Shown here: in pieces, positions 49,874 to 60,017 of the stretch | Numbering within the stretch: position 1 is the stretch's first letter | Layout: every line of letters begins with the position of its first letter | Assembly: GCA_000526575.1 (NCBI GenBank) | Contig: JAGI01000002.1 | Span: forward strand, 2,899,501-2,963,500 | Source of the DNA: Clostridium sp. 12(A) | GTDB lineage: Bacteria > Bacillota > Clostridia > Lachnospirales > Lachnospiraceae | Reading direction: 5' to 3' | Length of the DNA stretch: 64,000 nucleotides | Program-made: the position numbers and the translations under genes | The notes under the pieces: model-generated | The model's database searches: none | What the model saw: the letters and a program-made list of their open reading frames with translations, nothing else | What the model was told of the DNA's origin: nothing

Positions 49874-50812
49874 CTACACTTCAATTTCACCCGCAAAATA
49901 TTGACCTATTTTTGCAATAAATCCTAACGTATCTTGTTTCATTAACTCTGGAAACGTGGATATTACAGGTGCTGTCTCAAAACTAAGTACCCTATTAAAT
50001 TTTATATTTCTCAATCCCCTGATAAACCCTTCCCAATCCGTAGAAGACAAATTCTCTCTGTTTTTTGCAAATGTAAACGGTATCTGGTGAAGATCAGCTG
50101 CTCCATCATTATCATGTATATGCAAGACCTTCAATCTGTCTCCCAGTCCAGTTATAAAGCCTTCAAAATCAATTCCTACCAGATTAGCATGCCCAGTATC
50201 AAAGCAAAATCCTAAAACTTCCGCCTGGTATTTTTCATTTATTCGGTCAATCCGTTCCACTGCCTTTTTTACATCACAACAAGGACCTTCTACTAGATGT
50301 CCACCTATGCTATCATATAAATTCTCAATACATATGGTAATACCAAGCTCCTTGGCTAAGGGAGCCATTGCTTTAATAAACTGCTCGGTATACTTCCATT
50401 CTTCTTCCTCAGATCCCAAATATCTTGCCAGCTTACAACCGTGAATAACAATGTATTTACAGCCGAAAAAGGCACATACCATCATACTTTTTGGTGCAAC
50501 TTCCTGCCAAAGATATTGATTCAGTTCCTTACTGGCCATTGGGACATAGACCGGATAGGGCATATGCATTTGATTAATAGTAATTCCTGCTGCATATGCA
50601 CCAAGTTTATGTGGTAAAAAAAAGTTCTCAAGTTCCTGTATTGACTGGTCAAAAAAATTATTTAATTCTAACTGATATAAGGATGCATTCATCAGATACG
50701 AATTTAAGCTGAAATCCGCACAGGTAAATCCAGCTTTTTTTAATATAGAAAAACCTTCCTCCGGGTGATTATCATATACGACATTCTTGGTCTGTACTCC
50801 AATCTGCATCAT
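49874..50812 (-). CDS. Sugar phosphate isomerase/epimerase-like TIM-barrel protein (AP endonuclease 2 family)
   Basis: 312 residues, xylose-isomerase-like TIM barrel. The metal ligands expected of IolE/IolI relatives are present: Glu in ICIENLYD, Asp/His in CFDTGHANL, His/Asp in HIHDNDG and Glu in LSFETAP. It is therefore likely an active isomerase, epimerase or dehydratase on a sugar or polyol. It starts at the stop of the paralog upstream and lies at the end of the surface-glycan cluster, so it may make a special sugar for it. Confidence 0.78.
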   Translation of the reverse strand: MMQIGVQTKNVVYDNHPEEGFSILKKAGFTCADFSLNSYLMNASLYQLELNNFFDQSIQELENFFLPHKLGAYAAGITINQMHMPYPVYVPMASKELNQYLWQEVAPKSMMVCAFFGCKYIVIHGCKLARYLGSEEEEWKYTEQFIKAMAPLAKELGITICIENLYDSIGGHLVEGPCCDVKKAVERIDRINEKYQAEVLGFCFDTGHANLVGIDFEGFITGLGDRLKVLHIHDNDGAADLHQIPFTFAKNRENLSSTDWEGFIRGLRNIKFNRVLSFETAPVISTFPELMKQDTLGFIAKIGQYFAGEIEV

Positions 50813-52074
50813 TATTTATCCCCCAGTCTGTCAAAAAAATAGGAAGGCATATATTCGTCATTAAAAAATTCAATATTTTGAATGCCCATATCAAGAAGCT
50901 GCTTTTCTATCTCCCGGTAATATATATTACAAATGAATACTCCGCAGTCATCTGGAAGCTCCAGCAGGCTGTCTGGGGATTTAACTTCTAATCCACAGAA
51001 TTCTGTCCCCCATATACCGGAATTATTATCGCAAGTAAATAACGGGGGATATTCCTCCCCATAGCATTTCATAAAATTCCGGCACATATTCCCTGCTCCG
51101 AAAAGAACAATAGATTGATATTTCTTTAAGAGGTTTTCAATTTCAATCTGCCACTTAAAATAATTTGCCACCGACATGGCAAGCTTCATCAGCTCTGGTC
51201 TAAGAATTGGTGAAAATGAACTAGCTGTATCAGAAAAATTCAAAATAAGACTTCCGTCAAACCCCGTCTCCCTTAATCCGCGGATCAAGCTAAGCCAATC
51301 AGTCACAGGCTGTGCTTTATTTACGCAGGTAAATGGCAGTAATGCATTTTCATAATTACCATCACAGTCCTTTAGGATAACTGCTTTTAAACGGTTTCCC
51401 AGGCTTAAAACAAAATCATACATATTCTGCCCACATAAATTGCAAACGCCTACATCCATACAAAATCCAAAGCGTTCTTCTCCAACTTCTTCATTTAGTC
51501 TATCAATCCACTGGGCTGCTATTTTTCCATCTGAGCAGATCCCCCTGACTAAATGACCATTTAAATCCCGGCACTGATTCTCTAAAAGAATCATTACATT
51601 ATTCTCTCTAGCAATCCTAGAAAGATGGAGATAATAGTTCTTATTTTCTAACCATTCATTTTCTTGCTTCACACCTGAAAATAATGGTCTTATAATAATA
51701 GCTTGGCTCCCCGCACTCTTGCAAGCTTTAATACTCTCCTCTGCAAGTCGGATCAAAAGTTGATTACACCATTCATCTTTTGAAGTTCTTTCCAAATAGG
51801 GCGCGTAAGCTATGGTTGTCTTTAGTTTCACCTGGCTGCACCGATCCAACATGGGAATCAAACTATTATGAAGTTCTGATGGATTATTAGAAACGCGTAC
51901 TTTTCTATTATTGTTATTTATATCAGTCTTACCGAAGATTTTTAGTTCATTAGGAGAACAGACCATTGACACATCAAGCATAACGTCATGAAATCCTGAT
52001 CTCACAATATCCATAATCCCCTGACCGGGCCGTTCTATATCAACGATTCCACTTGGAGCGCATATTATATTCAT
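50812..52074 (-). CDS. TIM-barrel paralog lacking metal ligands, fused to a Rossmann-like module
   Basis: 420 residues. The first 300 align with the neighbouring TIM-barrel protein, but the metal-site motifs differ: DTGH is DVGV, HIHDNDG is VILKDCDG, and the final Glu region is LNFSDTA. Only Glu in LLENQC and one Asp remain. The last 115 residues are the cluster's shared module (IVLFGAGNMCRNFMKCYG; DNNSGIWG; VFICNIYYREIEKQLLDMGI). Start MNIICAPSG follows AAGGAGTGAG. Probably a non-catalytic or altered partner of the downstream paralog. Confidence 0.75.
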   Translation of the reverse strand: MNIICAPSGIVDIERPGQGIMDIVRSGFHDVMLDVSMVCSPNELKIFGKTDINNNNRKVRVSNNPSELHNSLIPMLDRCSQVKLKTTIAYAPYLERTSKDEWCNQLLIRLAEESIKACKSAGSQAIIIRPLFSGVKQENEWLENKNYYLHLSRIARENNVMILLENQCRDLNGHLVRGICSDGKIAAQWIDRLNEEVGEERFGFCMDVGVCNLCGQNMYDFVLSLGNRLKAVILKDCDGNYENALLPFTCVNKAQPVTDWLSLIRGLRETGFDGSLILNFSDTASSFSPILRPELMKLAMSVANYFKWQIEIENLLKKYQSIVLFGAGNMCRNFMKCYGEEYPPLFTCDNNSGIWGTEFCGLEVKSPDSLLELPDDCGVFICNIYYREIEKQLLDMGIQNIEFFNDEYMPSYFFDRLGDK

Positions 52075-52103
52075 TTTATTTCTCACTCCTTTTCTAAGAA
52101 TTC

Positions 52104-54341
52104 TTAAACTAGCTTTTGTTCGATTAGTGACTTGATTTTTGTAGAGCTGGTACCTTCTGTATAGGGGAAGAACACCATTTCTGCACCATGCTTTTCTAAA
52201 AATTCTTTCTCTGCAAGCCAATCTGGATTATCCGTATAATCACTACCCGAAAACTGGCAGTCAAAATGGTACATTCTGTATGCATCTCTGGTTCCGCCAT
52301 AGTTTAGAGGTATTTCAACAGCCTCATCCACATATTTGCAGGAACGTACTAGCTCTATTCTCTCCTCAAACGGAATAAATGGGACCGTTTTTTTATATTT
52401 TCTTACCCCCTCGTCCGTAACTACACCAACAATTAAGTACTCACATTGTTCTTTCGCTCTTTTGAACATATTTAGATGTCCCATATGATACAAATCAAAT
52501 ACTCCTGCAATATAGCCAGTACGATATTTTTTAGGTGTTGAGTTACCATCTTTGGCTGATTGTGGTATTGCCTTCTGCTTTCTTGGATAGTCCGCATTAA
52601 TATCATAAACGCAATAATCTACTACTCCCATCTGCTTCAGCTGTTGAACAATTGCAATGTAATTTTTTATACATATGATAACTCTAATCTCTTCCTTTGG
52701 TAATTCATCAATAATCTGGGGTGGCATGATCTTAATTCCTTCCAGCATGCCTCCCCACTTTGATTCATTGTTGTCAATAATAGCGTAAATTTCATACTGA
52801 CTTTTAAACTGAGCAAGAAAGCGCTTGGTAAAATTGCCGGAACCAAAAAGTATGATTTTCTTTTTTTCTGCATTTTGGAATATGTCTACAAAAATTCTCT
52901 GATACTCCGAAGCAGAGTAATTAATTCTTTGCCTGTTGGTGTGAATATTGGCTAAACTCCTCTGATACTTTTCATGAAAGCTTCTTAATTTCCTCTGGTT
53001 TCTCAGCTTATCTATAAACTCCCAGGCCATACGATGCCACATTTCCATATTATACATCATGCCATACTTTGCATAAAAGTATTGTCTTGGAAGTATAGCA
53101 TCCATTTCAGGATCTCCAGAATAAATAAGTTCAATTGACCTAAGAATTATCACATTCGCAGGGTAATTCTCTTCATAAAATTCCTGGTCATAAAATACGA
53201 ACGATCCATTAACATAAAAACAATTAAGAGGAACCAAATCAATATATCCCTTTTTTAAAACCACTCCGAGATTACTCTGTTCCTCTCCTATTCCTATATG
53301 CTCTGATGATTGTAAAATAATCTCACGGAATCTATCCACTTCCTTTATAAACTTATCTAAATTTTCTTTAGCTAATCTTCTAAAATAAGAAATTGAAACT
53401 TCACTATCAACATATGGCATATTGTAAGAATTATTTTCGTACTTTCCTTCCAACACTATAATTCCATGAGTTCTTAAATCTTCCTCATTTTTCTTCAATT
53501 CAGTTAGTCTATGCCTACCTTCTTCATACAACGCACATTTCTCAACAATTTTATCATCTCTGATAATTGTTGCCATTGCCTTTTCTCTGCCCCGATCCAT
53601 AGAAACAGTCACATGTTTAACATTTTCATACGAATTATCATTAGATAGTTCTATTAAAAAAGAATTTGCCATTGTATGAAACATTCCATTGTTAATGATA
53701 TCATTATATAAAAACTCTTCCTCCATAAATACAGTATCTGGGTGGTTATACATAGGAAAATACCTGATATCCAGTGATTCTACTGGAAGGTAATCTTCGG
53801 AATAAATTAACTGTGGAAATTCAAAATTTGGTAAAACCGAATAAAACTTCCTCTTACTCCAGCCGGAGGAATCTAGAAAATCAACTATTTCTTCTTTGGA
53901 ATAATTACGTCCCTGAAGTTTTTTTCTATCTTCTTTGGGAACTCTTCGATAATTCTCGATTCCATCAAAACTTCTATTGGTAAAAGGGTCTCTGTCTCCA
54001 CAAAAGTACCGTAACCCCAACCGGTTATCCATGCCAAGAATCAGTCTTCCACTACCTTTCAGCAAGTCCCTCCATAGAGAAAAAGCCTTCACCGGGTCGG
54101 GAAGGCGCTCTACCGTACCTATTGCAATGATATAATTAAAGGTTCCTTTGTTTTGATTGATAAATGCCTCGTCCAAAGAAGCGGCTCCTTTGATACAGAT
54201 AACTATCTTGCATTTTTCCTGTAAAAGTTCCTTGATACTGCTTTCTTTATCGTCAATGTAAAGAACCTTTCCTTCCGAAGAAAAATTATACCAATTCAAA
54301 AGTCCTTTGGGCATATCCCAAATTATCTTATCCGCTTCCAT
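52104..54341 (-). CDS. Multidomain protein: methyltransferase-like, kinase-like, Rossmann module and cytidylyltransferase
   Basis: 745 residues. About 20-210: class I methyltransferase-like (FNYIIAIGTVERLPDPVKAFSLWRDLL, GSGRLILGMDN). About 235-440: a part with DLVPLNCFYVNGSFVFYDQE, which resembles the catalytic loop of aminoglycoside/sugar kinases (inference). About 520-605: the shared module (IILFGSGNFTKRFLAQ; IDNNESKWGG). About 615-745: a TagD-like cytidylyltransferase (GYIAGVFDLYHMGHLNMFKRA; EGTSSTKIKSLIE). Likely makes CDP-glycerol or a related CDP-linked donor. Start chosen at the ATG after GGAGG. Confidence 0.8.
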   Translation of the reverse strand: MEADKIIWDMPKGLLNWYNFSSEGKVLYIDDKESSIKELLQEKCKIVICIKGAASLDEAFINQNKGTFNYIIAIGTVERLPDPVKAFSLWRDLLKGSGRLILGMDNRLGLRYFCGDRDPFTNRSFDGIENYRRVPKEDRKKLQGRNYSKEEIVDFLDSSGWSKRKFYSVLPNFEFPQLIYSEDYLPVESLDIRYFPMYNHPDTVFMEEEFLYNDIINNGMFHTMANSFLIELSNDNSYENVKHVTVSMDRGREKAMATIIRDDKIVEKCALYEEGRHRLTELKKNEEDLRTHGIIVLEGKYENNSYNMPYVDSEVSISYFRRLAKENLDKFIKEVDRFREIILQSSEHIGIGEEQSNLGVVLKKGYIDLVPLNCFYVNGSFVFYDQEFYEENYPANVIILRSIELIYSGDPEMDAILPRQYFYAKYGMMYNMEMWHRMAWEFIDKLRNQRKLRSFHEKYQRSLANIHTNRQRINYSASEYQRIFVDIFQNAEKKKIILFGSGNFTKRFLAQFKSQYEIYAIIDNNESKWGGMLEGIKIMPPQIIDELPKEEIRVIICIKNYIAIVQQLKQMGVVDYCVYDINADYPRKQKAIPQSAKDGNSTPKKYRTGYIAGVFDLYHMGHLNMFKRAKEQCEYLIVGVVTDEGVRKYKKTVPFIPFEERIELVRSCKYVDEAVEIPLNYGGTRDAYRMYHFDCQFSGSDYTDNPDWLAEKEFLEKHGAEMVFFPYTEGTSSTKIKSLIEQKLV

Positions 54342-54365
54342 AACTGCCTCCATGCAAATTACTGA

Positions 54366-56915
54366 TTATTGGTTATTCACATTATCCAATACATTCATCA
54401 TATGTTCATGCACCTTGATTCCGCAGGTTCCATCTAGATTGGCAGCTAATGTAGATAGTTCTTTAAGCTGTCGTTCACGTACACCCGTTAATCTATTATG
54501 TACTAAATCGTCTATAAAACCTTCCAATGAGAATATTTTGCTTTCTCTTCGGAAGAAACCGGACTTTTTTTCCCTCTTCTCAAAACCGTCTTCCCCATCT
54601 ATCATTTTACTATAGTCTGCTTTATTAAGAGTCGGATAAAACATATCCCAGGTTTCATCATTCATATTTATAATTGCAACAGCTTCATCACAATTCCTCT
54701 GGACAATTAATTTATTCTCATCCCATCTGGTTCCAAATTCGCTGGATACAAACTGATGCGGGCTGTAACCATTCACTTCTTTTTCAGCATTATTCCAGAA
54801 GCTTTTAAGTAGAAGGGTGGTCTTTCCAGTAATCTTATCTAATTTTATCATACAATTAGAAAATCCCGGTATCGTAACGATCCATTTTCCCATGTCGATT
54901 AAAGATACATGAGGTAATCGTCTACCTAATATCGTACCAGGCCAGGTGCGAAACCCTTCCGGAACAGAATATATTTTGGTTTTACCTGAACGCCTATCCC
55001 ATCTAATAATATTTCCGCTATTTACTTCAGCCAACCAGATGTAGCGTTCCTCTGCGATAATTCCTGAATAACCATTTTCTTTTTCTCCTACCGGACAAAG
55101 GGCATAGGTACCATCTTCCATGTTTAGTCGTAATACATAATTGGTATAAGCAGCACTGACCCATATATCATTGCCACATACTGAACAGCGAAATGTGAGA
55201 CCTTGCTTCTCAGCATCTTCCTTCCCCACTTCTTTCCAAAGCATTTCCAAACATTCTGTATGGTACTTCCACTCTCCTGTTTTTATATGATATTCTGCAA
55301 TTGAATCACCTATAGACGGAAAATAAAATATCCGGTCTTTCCATGATACTATTTGGCTAAAGCCTGCTAATTTTTCAGTATCCTTCCATCTGATTAGTTT
55401 CTGCTCAAAAGTATTCAAGTCAAATATAGCAGGGCAGTCGGCAAAGGAGGGAGAAAGATACAGCTTATCTTCCACTTCTGTAAAAAAGGGATATGTACCA
55501 TACCATTTTGGCTGATTTTCTACACGACCTGCATAATGAACCTGTTTTGTATCAACGTCCATATAAAAAAGAGCATTAATGTGATTGGTTCCCAACCATA
55601 ACTTATCATCTTGTTTTAAGGCATCCGAAATACGTACTCTGCTTCTTTCCTCTTTTGTAAAACTATCTGTTATATAATTATTAAGTATGAAAATCGGTTT
55701 CCCAGTAGCTCCAAACAAGTTGACTATAGAGGTACTTTCTTCACCAATATAGCCATCAGATATTGCAACTGCCCTTGAGATATCTGATGTTTCATCTAAT
55801 ATGCCGATTTTATTCTCTGTAAAATAAGCTTTTAATTTATTGTAATCTTCCAGTAGATTAGGGCGCATGGATTTAATGGTTGCTTCCAAAAGAGGATGGG
55901 GCCTCCATATAATAGCCACTTGATCTTGATTTTTTATTACTTGACAAACATTTTTAATTTTCTGAAGACATTTGTCTCCTTCCTGTAAAAAGCATCCAAT
56001 ACTGGTATTAAGCATTAATACCTTTTTTCCATTTAACATTGGTTGCCACTCACCAGGCATTTTGCTTCCATTTCGGCAAAGGTTGATAACCCTATCAAAT
56101 TTAGGGGAACCTAACGTAAGGATTTTATTATAGTAAGGCATGCCCATACAAAAGCTTTTTGCGTATTCTGACTGTACTATCATATAATCCATGTTCTGAT
56201 AAACGGGTAATCCTAAATGTTCTTTAGCAATGAATCCTCCAGTGACATAATATGGTACATAAACTAATTTGCTTACGTACCGTTTCAACTCATCAGAAAA
56301 AAACCTCATATCCACTCTGGTAATTAAATTGCATGCATCATAGGGGTTGTGAACATAAGCTATATCAGGAAGATTCTGTTCTAAGGAATAATCCCGGTAA
56401 TGAACCACCGGAACATATTCAGGAAATTCATCTCCGTCATAATGTTCTGTCCATCGATTGCTCTTAGAATCAAACTCATAATATGGGATAGGAACTACAT
56501 AGCATTCACATCTCTTATCTTCTTTGGCAGCAAACCAAATACTTTCCAGACTGTCCCACATAGAAGCCTTATATGGAAGGAACACAACATGATAGACAGG
56601 AATAATCTCAGTGAGGAGGAGGTTTACCTTATCAGCAAGTTCATCTAATACGAAAAGCATTTTTTTACTAATCATTTCTTCCTGCATTTCTGAGAGGTGG
56701 AATGCTTCTTCACAGTAACTTTCAAGAATAGAGACTATTTGTTCATAATCCGACGTCTCACGCTCCAGTGTTTCTCCTATAGCAATTGCTGCCTCCTGAC
56801 AATCGGCAAGCAGCTGAATTATCTTTCCTTTTCCAATAATTGTAGGTAATTCATTTTGTAATTGTTTCATGGAATCCAACAATTCTATAAGCTGTTTCCT
56901 GATAAATGTACGCAT
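54366..56915 (-). CDS. CDP-glycerol glycerophosphotransferase-like protein with beta-propeller-like C-terminal half
   Basis: 849 residues. After a helical N-terminus (1-110), residues about 110-430 show TagB/TagF-type features (VYVPYYVTGGFIAKEHL, KILTLGSPKFDRV, IIWRPHPLLEATI, SDGYIGEESTSIVNLFGATGKPIFIL). Residues about 440-740 contain repeated strand pairs as in a Kelch or similar propeller (FFTEVEDKLYLSPSFADCPAIFDLN; SWKDRIFYFPSIGDSIAEY; AEERYIWLAEVNSGNIIRWD). It may transfer glycerol-phosphate or another CDP-linked group onto a glycan. It lies 24 bases before the cytidylyltransferase fusion gene. Confidence 0.75.
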   Translation of the reverse strand: MRTFIRKQLIELLDSMKQLQNELPTIIGKGKIIQLLADCQEAAIAIGETLERETSDYEQIVSILESYCEEAFHLSEMQEEMISKKMLFVLDELADKVNLLLTEIIPVYHVVFLPYKASMWDSLESIWFAAKEDKRCECYVVPIPYYEFDSKSNRWTEHYDGDEFPEYVPVVHYRDYSLEQNLPDIAYVHNPYDACNLITRVDMRFFSDELKRYVSKLVYVPYYVTGGFIAKEHLGLPVYQNMDYMIVQSEYAKSFCMGMPYYNKILTLGSPKFDRVINLCRNGSKMPGEWQPMLNGKKVLMLNTSIGCFLQEGDKCLQKIKNVCQVIKNQDQVAIIWRPHPLLEATIKSMRPNLLEDYNKLKAYFTENKIGILDETSDISRAVAISDGYIGEESTSIVNLFGATGKPIFILNNYITDSFTKEERSRVRISDALKQDDKLWLGTNHINALFYMDVDTKQVHYAGRVENQPKWYGTYPFFTEVEDKLYLSPSFADCPAIFDLNTFEQKLIRWKDTEKLAGFSQIVSWKDRIFYFPSIGDSIAEYHIKTGEWKYHTECLEMLWKEVGKEDAEKQGLTFRCSVCGNDIWVSAAYTNYVLRLNMEDGTYALCPVGEKENGYSGIIAEERYIWLAEVNSGNIIRWDRRSGKTKIYSVPEGFRTWPGTILGRRLPHVSLIDMGKWIVTIPGFSNCMIKLDKITGKTTLLLKSFWNNAEKEVNGYSPHQFVSSEFGTRWDENKLIVQRNCDEAVAIINMNDETWDMFYPTLNKADYSKMIDGEDGFEKREKKSGFFRRESKIFSLEGFIDDLVHNRLTGVRERQLKELSTLAANLDGTCGIKVHEHMMNVLDNVNNQ

Positions 56916-57250
56916 ACTTTTTATTCCCCTTTAATGTTTCAATATGTATCTTCTTGTTCTTTTATTTTTCATCTATCATTTATAACACAGTGTAATTTAA
57001 TATAAAGTGAATTATAAAAGTTAAATATATTATAAATAACAAGATTTAATTTGTTCTTGTGCATACTGTACTGTTTAAGCTATCAAAGTAGAATAACGAC
57101 GCAAGTAAAGCTTAAATCTAGAATTCGTTTCCTTCATATGGCAACTTAATATACTTATTACTATATCTTATCATGTCCAATGTGATTATACATATTTACA
57201 TTTGGAAACACTCTATATAGATCATAGTTATCTAACTGTTGATTAACATT
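56916..57250. other. AT-rich intergenic region with possible promoter for the downstream genes
   Basis: 335 bases, strongly AT-rich. On the minus strand a weak ACAAGA/TCTTGT hairpin (about 57041-57062) is followed by several TATAAT-like sequences, so a terminator for the glycosyltransferases and a promoter for the next four genes may both lie here. Nothing can be fixed with confidence and no ORF is seen. Confidence 0.4.
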
Positions 57251-58600
57251 TTATTCCGGTAGTTCTAACACCGCTTCTAATAACGCTGTCTTTCCTGCTA
57301 GTTTTTCAGAAATATAAATAGAATTATGAGATATGCCGTATTCCACTAGCTGCGATAAAATTTCTTTACCATTCCTTTTATTCGCAATTACGAAAAAAGC
57401 ATTTTTATGCTCTAAAACAGTTTCAAACGGGTTTTTTACCGCTAGATTACTTAATTTAAAGTTATGTTTACTTGTATCATTATCACATATAGAAACTATG
57501 TTGTTTTGATTCAATATATGATTTAACTCTATTAATACTTCTCCATATTTCCCTGCCCCAAATATAACTATTTCATCTTTCGTTTTAAATATTGCTGCTG
57601 TCTGTTGAATATTATTTTGTATGTCGAGACTATTTTGTTTAAATTTATTAATTGCCCTCTCATCACCATGTAAAATTTTCACCTCGTCTATTTGCTGTGG
57701 TGATAAACTTTTCATAAAAATATCATTATTAAAAAATTCTTCTACATCTTCATGGATTTCCTCTAAAAATTTTTTTTGATATTCCGGTGAAAGTCTTTGG
57801 TAATTCCAAAAGTAGGACATGAGTTTTTTATTATTATATAAATAGATATACTTTTCTTTATTGATATTTCTTAGCTGCATTTGTTCTTTTATCCAGGAAA
57901 ATTCATCTATTATACATCTATATTTATTCTGTGACTTTACCGAAGAATCGCTATTATCAATCCGATAACGATATAGTTGACAATCTATATAATATACTTT
58001 ATTAGATAACAAATTTACTAATATGGAAAATCCGGTGTCTTGATAAGACGCTCCCGGAGTTTCGTTCAGATATAAATTGTTGGAAATCAAAAATTCCTTT
58101 CGATAAAGTCCTGCCCATATACTGTATCCAGTATGGTTATTAATTTCTGGTACTTCCTGTATGTTTATAACACGATTATACAGTGATTGGTCCACTAGAT
58201 GTTTAACATCAGTCTCTATTCTTCTTCCATTGATATCAATAAACTTTTTATAATCAGCTTTTATAAAATCCACCTGACTTTTTTCTGCTACTTCAAATAA
58301 GATTTGCAACATATCACTTCTGATATAATCGTCAGATTCCACAATTGCAACATAAGTCCCTTGTGATAATGCTATTCCTTTATTAATTTTATAACCATAA
58401 CTTGAATTACTGTCATAGAGATATTGAATTCGTTTATCACTTTCAGCATACGAGTTAATAATGTCTGAAGTTCCATCAGATCCACTATCAATACATATGA
58501 TTTCGATTTCCTGCAAAGTTTGATTAATAATACTGTCTATACATTCTCTTATGTATTTCTCAGAGTTATGCAATGGTAAAATAACTGTGACTTTTTTCAT
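57251..58600 (-). CDS. Glycosyltransferase family 2 with C-terminal Rossmann-like module
   Basis: 449 residues. The N-terminal GT-A domain has TVILPLHNSEKYIRECIDSIINQTL and VESDDYI (nucleotide-sugar/metal site). A helical middle part follows, then the shared module from about residue 345 (EIVIFGAGKYGEVLIELNHIL; CDNDTSKHN; FVIANKRNGKEILSQLVEYGI). It acts in the cytoplasm on surface-glycan precursors; donor and acceptor are unknown. It overlaps closely with the preceding gene (one base apart) behind GGAGG. Confidence 0.85.
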   Translation of the reverse strand: MKKVTVILPLHNSEKYIRECIDSIINQTLQEIEIICIDSGSDGTSDIINSYAESDKRIQYLYDSNSSYGYKINKGIALSQGTYVAIVESDDYIRSDMLQILFEVAEKSQVDFIKADYKKFIDINGRRIETDVKHLVDQSLYNRVINIQEVPEINNHTGYSIWAGLYRKEFLISNNLYLNETPGASYQDTGFSILVNLLSNKVYYIDCQLYRYRIDNSDSSVKSQNKYRCIIDEFSWIKEQMQLRNINKEKYIYLYNNKKLMSYFWNYQRLSPEYQKKFLEEIHEDVEEFFNNDIFMKSLSPQQIDEVKILHGDERAINKFKQNSLDIQNNIQQTAAIFKTKDEIVIFGAGKYGEVLIELNHILNQNNIVSICDNDTSKHNFKLSNLAVKNPFETVLEHKNAFFVIANKRNGKEILSQLVEYGISHNSIYISEKLAGKTALLEAVLELPE

Positions 58601-58601
58601 C

Positions 58602-59978
58602 TTATTCCTCCAATATAACCTTAATATTCTGTTTTAACTTTAAGCAAGACATCACGTCGATAATCTTCGCTCCTGCAGAATGCGTATTCACATGGTCATA
58701 GTACCTTTGATTTGTAATTAAAATCACTTTATTTTTTCCATTTTGATTCTGAGGAGATTGTATTATATTACCATCCATTAACTTAGTATTGTATACTTTA
58801 CTGGAATTATCTACTGCAACAAGTTTAAACCCAAGACTAGTTATTGAATAATAAAGAGCTTTTCCAATAACTCCCATACCCCATAATGTAATTTCTTCAT
58901 ACCCCTTCTCCTTAAATGCAACCATCATATTTTTGATATAATCTTTATGTTCTTCAAAATATAATTCTATCTCATCAGTTTTGTTATGAACATATTTATG
59001 GTTGAATTCGTCGGACAATATTGTTTCTTTCAGCTTTTCTTCCATAATATCATTGAGGATTCTCCGTTCATAAGGAAAAAACACGTATGTTAATAAAGGA
59101 TTTGTTTTATATTCAGGAGCAAGTTTTATTATAGCATTCTTTATTTTTAAAATAGAAGCACATTCTAAGTAATCAAATTTGCGTGCGATTGAGATAATAG
59201 AATCAATTATTCTACTTAGTGCATATATTTCTATTTCACATTTAAATTTATCATTTATCTTAACTTTACTACAGTTATTATAAAAAATCTCTACTGCCTT
59301 TATCCTTTGTAAATCATTTGATTGGGAAGATTTTGATCTGGTAATCGAACTGCCACACCAGGAATATGTCCACAAGGCATTGTTTACTTTTGCATATGAT
59401 TGAGCCATCATTGTCCAGACTGGAGTTATTGCCGTATCTTCATAAAACATATTTTCTGGATAATATATATTATTACGTTTTAATAATTCATGGTGGAATA
59501 GCTTTCCACACGGCGAAGCATCTAAGATTAGTAGTTGCAAATACTCCTTCCTCATTTTCTCTTGAGAAAAGTTTATAATTTTACTTACAGTCTTGTCCGC
59601 CATTTCTGCATAATGATCACAAAACACCATATCTGAATTCGATTCAACAGCTTTTTTATACATACATTCACATAAATTAGCTTCCATGCAATCATCACTA
59701 TCCAAAAAGTAAAAATATTCTCCTTGCATAGTCTGTAATCCAAAATTTCTAGCCCCACCCGGGCATACACTTTCTTGTAAATATATACACTTTACTTTTT
59801 CAGGATATTTTATTTCATATTCCTGCATTATTATATAGCTTTTATCAGGCGAAGCATCATTAATTACTATAATTTCAATCTCATCCAGCGTTTGATTAAT
59901 ACAAGAATTCAAACATCTTCTTAAGTATATCTCTGTGTTATATACCGGAATAATAATGCTGACTTTAAACTTCTGCAT
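58602..59978 (-). CDS. Glycosyltransferase family 2 with C-terminal Rossmann-like module
   Basis: 458 residues. GT-A domain with SIIIPVYNTEIYLRRCLNSCINQTL, NDASPDKSY and LDSDDCMEANLC; helical middle; the shared module from about residue 350 (EEITLWGMGVIGKALYYSITSLGFKLVAVDNSSKVYN), here with WGMG in place of FGAG. Ribosome site GAGGAG. Sequential glycosyltransferases such as these usually add successive sugars of a repeat unit. Confidence 0.85.
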   Translation of the reverse strand: MQKFKVSIIIPVYNTEIYLRRCLNSCINQTLDEIEIIVINDASPDKSYIIMQEYEIKYPEKVKCIYLQESVCPGGARNFGLQTMQGEYFYFLDSDDCMEANLCECMYKKAVESNSDMVFCDHYAEMADKTVSKIINFSQEKMRKEYLQLLILDASPCGKLFHHELLKRNNIYYPENMFYEDTAITPVWTMMAQSYAKVNNALWTYSWCGSSITRSKSSQSNDLQRIKAVEIFYNNCSKVKINDKFKCEIEIYALSRIIDSIISIARKFDYLECASILKIKNAIIKLAPEYKTNPLLTYVFFPYERRILNDIMEEKLKETILSDEFNHKYVHNKTDEIELYFEEHKDYIKNMMVAFKEKGYEEITLWGMGVIGKALYYSITSLGFKLVAVDNSSKVYNTKLMDGNIIQSPQNQNGKNKVILITNQRYYDHVNTHSAGAKIIDVMSCLKLKQNIKVILEE

Positions 59979-60017
59979 CCAGCTTTCTCCTCATTCATCA
60001 TCTTGATTCCTTAATCT

